This document shows positions 7,401-8,991 of a stretch of 8,991 bases of DNA, piece by piece; within the stretch, counting starts at the first letter, position 1; each line of letters begins with the position of its first letter. A model generated the notes under the pieces. That model saw only the letters and a list, made by a program, of their open reading frames with translations, did no database searches and was not told the DNA's origin. A program made the position numbers and the translations under genes. The DNA is from Deltaproteobacteria bacterium. GTDB lineage: Bacteria; Desulfobacterota; DSM-4660; Desulfatiglandales; Desulfatiglandaceae. Location: NCBI GenBank assembly GCA_013349725.1, contig DUZB01000297.1, positions 1 through 8,991 of the forward strand, in the 5' to 3' direction.

Positions 7401-7942
7401 CCGATGCCGGCTACCTCTGAAACACCGGGAACCGATACCAGTTCGTATCGGAGAAACCAGTCCTGGACGCTTCTAAGTTGCTGGAGGTCGTGGGTACGGG
7501 TGGTGTCCTTCAACACATACTCGTAGACCCAGCCAACGCCTGTGGCGTCGGGACCGAGGCTGGGCGTTATATCCGGAGGGAGCCTTCCCGCCACAAAATT
7601 CAGATATTCAAGAACCCTTGAACGAGCCCAGTAAAGATCCGTCCCATCCTCAAAAATAATGTAAACGAATGAGTAGCCGAAAAAGGAGTATCCCCGGACG
7701 ACTTTTGCAAAAGGAACGCTCAGCATGGCAGTGGTGAGAGGGTAGGTGACCTGATCTTCCACCACCCGGGGACCCTGGCCCGGATATTCGGTGTAGATGA
7801 TCACCTGGACGTCAGACAGGTCCGGAATGGCATCTATAGGGGTTTTCCCCATGGCAAGGATGCCTGCCACGATCACGAAAGCGGTACACAGGACCACCAT
7901 GAACCGGTTTTGGACGCACCATGTGATGATTCGCTCAATCAT
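4436..7942 (-). CDS. cusA: CusA-type heavy-metal efflux RND pump, Cu(I)/Ag(I) subfamily
   Basis: 1168 residues. This is the inner-membrane proton-driven pump of a CusCBA tripartite system. It starts MIERIITWCVQNRFMV, the usual first helix, and keeps KTPIDAIPDLSDVQV. TM4 carries D405 (MVDASVVLVENAHK); E1052 (GLAAETG) and K1095 (RVRPKLM) complete the proton-relay set known in E. coli CusA (D405, E939, K984). The three methionines that bind Cu(I)/Ag(I) in E. coli CusA (M573, M623, M672) are M624 (LLYMPTTLPG), M674 (PLSMIETT) and M785 (RIDMLSTGI). It is about 120 residues longer than E. coli CusA: about 51 extra between D405 and M624, mostly residues 499-560 with hydrophobic stretches 512-533 and 539-557; 62 extra between M674 and M785, including a tandem Trp-rich duplication; and a 13-residue tail from heptamer repeats. 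It begins 3 bases after the cusB stop with only a weak purine run, so translational coupling is likely. Confidence 0.96.
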   Translation of the reverse strand: MIERIITWCVQNRFMVVLCTAFVIVAGILAMGKTPIDAIPDLSDVQVIIYTEYPGQGPRVVEDQVTYPLTTAMLSVPFAKVVRGYSFFGYSFVYIIFEDGTDLYWARSRVLEYLNFVAGRLPPDITPSLGPDATGVGWVYEYVLKDTTRTHDLQQLRSVQDWFLRYELVSVPGVSEVAGIGGFVKQYQVEVDPNKLLAYDLSIEKVKKAILRSNRDVGGKLVEMAETEFMVRGLGYITSLQDIEQIAVGVDRKGTPILLKNMADIHLGPELRRGILEWDGEGEAVGGIVIIRYGENALEVIKKVQEKLKELQRGLPAGVVIEEGYNRADLIQSAIHTLKSKLVEELTVVALICLIFLLHFRSAFVAIFTLPVGILMAFIAMKILGINANIMSLSGIAIAIGVMVDASVVLVENAHKHLARDTGKKNHTAIILDSAKEVGPALFYSLLIITVSFMPVFSLTEQSGRLFKPLAYTKTFAMAASAVLAITIVPVLMTFFVREKTLPPETTPRQRLVIWILSAAGAPMLVIAGGIAGLKLPDWSLVAAMAVSLFALICLVPQRIIEESKNPLSRFLIRIYRPIIHWVLKWPKITVLIALVLLGISLFPLSRLGSEFMPPLNEGSLLYMPTTLPGISITKARELLQQTDKIIQSFPEVQHTLGKIGRAETATDPAPLSMIETTITLWPLVVYEQIPVKRFFSSWPGWLKEPFTWAWPEITNGKILHQWRRKKIERFFSSWPTWLKKPFSLIWPEERHITVNELVKNLDQVVRFPGVTNAWTMPIKTRIDMLSTGIKTPVGIKVMGPDLQVLTDLGAKIEAVVGQIPGTLSAYSERITGGNYLDFKIRRDQIARYGLTVGDVQDTIVTAIGGQNITYTVEGLERYPVNLRYSRELRDNIDLLKGVLVTAPTGAHIPLAQLAYISIHKGPAAIKTENSRPTAWIYVDLKGVDVGTYVEKAKKVVSQEVKLPTGYSMVWSGQYEYMEAARKTLKLVIPLTLVIIFVLLYMHFHNLSEAFIVMASLPFALVGGVWLLYLLDYNLSVAVVVGFIALAGLAAETGVVMLVYLDQVFDRRSRDGTMKSAGELQDAIMEGTVERVRPKLMTVSTTLIGLLPIMWGVETGSEVMKRIAAPMVGGLISSTVLTLVIIPAVYALWKGRKLRSEELRVKSGQWAV
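5696..5866 (-). repeat. Internal tandem duplication in cusA (36-codon period)
   Basis: Two segments 108 bases apart encode similar Trp-rich peptides: residues 693-713 (5804-5866; RFFSSWPGWLK...WPE) and 729-749 (5696-5758; RFFSSWPTWLK...WPE). They agree at 15 of 21 residues and, counted by hand, at 44 of 63 bases. The 15 residues between them (ITNGKILHQWRRKKI) have no second copy. The period is an exact multiple of three, so the frame is kept. The segment lies in the periplasmic part between metal-site residues M674 and M785. Confidence 0.8.
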
Positions 7943-7945
7943 TCT

Positions 7946-8991
7946 TTATTCAATATCCGAAAAGAAGCTCTCGTCTTCTTTTTTGAGGGCTGCCTTTGTC
8001 TTTACGTCCATCATCTTCCGGACAGCCTCTTTGAGGTTGGATTCGGAGTCCAGGAGAAATTGTCCGGATACCACTACAGAATCTCCAGCCGTAATGCCGG
8101 CTAGCACCTGTATCTTGTCATTATCCAGCAAAGGACCCAGAATAAGATCTCTCGGCAAGAATTTCCCATCGCCGGAACTGACAAAAACCACGTTTCTCAT
8201 CCCAGTTCGAATGACTGCCTCTGAAGGGACCCTCAACCCTTCCCCTTTTAAGACGGTCTTGATGGATACGTCGGCATACATCTCCGGTTTCAGCGCCATC
8301 TCCGGGTTTTGAAATACGAGCCGGATAATCAGGTCTCTTGTCTTGGGCTGCAGGTACGGATATACATAGGCCACAGTACCTGAAAAGGTCTTGCCGGGCA
8401 GATAGGGCAGCGTCATCTCCGCCTGCTGGCCTTCCGAGATCCCGGAAAGTTCGTACTCGTAAAGATGGGCATCGACCCATATCCTCGAAAGATCGGCAAT
8501 GCGAAAAACCTCTGTCCCTGCCGTGATATAGGACCCTTCTTCCGCATTTCTCCGGATTACAAACCCGCTCAGAGGGGAACGGATCATCAAGGTCTTCTTC
8601 ACCTTCCCGGATTTTTCAATAGCCTCGATCTCACTTTCAGGGACGTCAAAATATTGGAGTCTCCTTTGGGAAGATTCCAACATACTCCTACCACCGAGGC
8701 CGCCGGTTGGCTTTAGGCTGCGGAACGCGATCAGATATTCCTCCTGGGCCGCCACCAAATCAGGGGCATAGATCTCGAAGAGAGGCTCTCCTTTTTTCAC
8801 ATACTTTCCGGTGAAATCCACAAACAACTTTTCTATCCATCCGCTGGTTTTGAGGTTTACCTGCGCCGTCAAGGTCTCATCCGGGGTAATGTTCCCATAA
8901 GTGCGAATGGTATGGATGAGCGGCCCCTTCGTGACCTGCGCAAGGCGTATGCCCATATTCTGCTGGATCACCGGGTCGATCTTCACCGCTT
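7946..8991 (-). CDS. cusB: CusB/CzcB-type periplasmic adaptor (membrane fusion protein), 5' truncated
   Basis: The frame is open to the right edge. The GTG at 8986 is internal by family comparison, since VKIDPVIQQNMGIRLAQVTKGPL is a mid-protein segment in CusB-like proteins, so the signal sequence and N-terminal metal-binding region lie outside the window. The visible part, about 347 residues, shows the adaptor order: first barrel and lipoyl half (SGWIEKLFVDFTGKYVKKGEPLFEIYAP), an alpha-hairpin (AAQEEYLIAFRSL ... SQRRLQYFDVPESEIEAI), second lipoyl half (IRSPLSGFVIRRNAEEGSYI), beta-barrel (WVDAHLYEYELSGI, GQQAEMTLPYLPGKTFSG) and membrane-proximal domain (LRVPSEAVIRTGMRNVVFV ... AGDSVVVSGQFLLDSES). 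It bridges the CusA pump and an outer-membrane channel and, in E. coli, hands Cu(I) to CusA. The stop (7948-7946) is 3 bases from the cusA ATG. A cusC or cusF-like gene, if present, would be upstream, outside the window. Confidence 0.93.
   Translation of the reverse strand, partial: AVKIDPVIQQNMGIRLAQVTKGPLIHTIRTYGNITPDETLTAQVNLKTSGWIEKLFVDFTGKYVKKGEPLFEIYAPDLVAAQEEYLIAFRSLKPTGGLGGRSMLESSQRRLQYFDVPESEIEAIEKSGKVKKTLMIRSPLSGFVIRRNAEEGSYITAGTEVFRIADLSRIWVDAHLYEYELSGISEGQQAEMTLPYLPGKTFSGTVAYVYPYLQPKTRDLIIRLVFQNPEMALKPEMYADVSIKTVLKGEGLRVPSEAVIRTGMRNVVFVSSGDGKFLPRDLILGPLLDNDKIQVLAGITAGDSVVVSGQFLLDSESNLKEAVRKMMDVKTKAALKKEDESFFSDIE

Noticed and set aside
6662..7420. 252-residue plus-strand frame, the longest antisense to cusA
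   Set aside because: It lies wholly inside conserved CusA coding sequence, is rich in His, Gln and Asp as shadow frames often are, and has no domain I recognise.

Overview
The window looks like a chromosomal piece from a Gram-negative bacterium, most likely a Desulfobacterota (deltaproteobacterial) or similar anaerobic lineage. This is inferred from three things: a CusBA-type tripartite efflux system, which needs an outer membrane; ADP-forming acyl-CoA synthetase alpha-type genes in tandem; and a HAMP-cyclase of a kind common in that group. No rRNA, tRNA, CRISPR array, transposase or prophage gene was seen.

Layout. On the plus strand, positions 1-434 hold the 3' end of one NDP-forming acyl-CoA synthetase-like gene. 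It is followed after 24 bases by a complete paralogue (459-1901) that has the CoA-binding and succinyl-CoA-ligase-like domains but no ATP-grasp domain. These converge, across about 130 bases (1902-2031) with no convincing terminator, on a minus-strand cluster that fills the rest of the window. Read in its own direction the cluster is: periplasmic adaptor cusB-like (5' end off the right edge, to 7946), cusA-like RND pump (7942-4436, only 3 bases after cusB), a 247-base gap filled with repeats, a small secreted Met-containing protein (4188-3757), and a membrane-bound class III nucleotide cyclase (3747-2032).

How the genes fit together. CusA keeps the three Cu(I)/Ag(I)-coordinating methionines (M624, M674, M785) and the proton-relay residues (D405, E1052, K1095). 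The adaptor and pump should therefore export monovalent copper or silver from the periplasm through an outer-membrane channel that is not in the window. The small secreted protein carries HPRH and MAMGM motifs. The cyclase carries a Met cluster (M113, M114, M116, M127, M128) in its periplasmic sensor region. The working hypothesis is that the last two genes are a periplasmic metal-binding accessory and a metal-responsive cyclic-nucleotide signalling enzyme attached to the efflux operon. The gene content is seen; the functional link is inference.

The most unusual sequence features are in and just after cusA: an approximately 51-residue insertion with two extra hydrophobic segments, a Trp-rich segment duplicated in tandem with a 36-residue period, a 42-bp array of six heptamers that encodes the last residues and stop codon of cusA, and a 166-bp element bounded by inverted nonamer repeats in the following gap.
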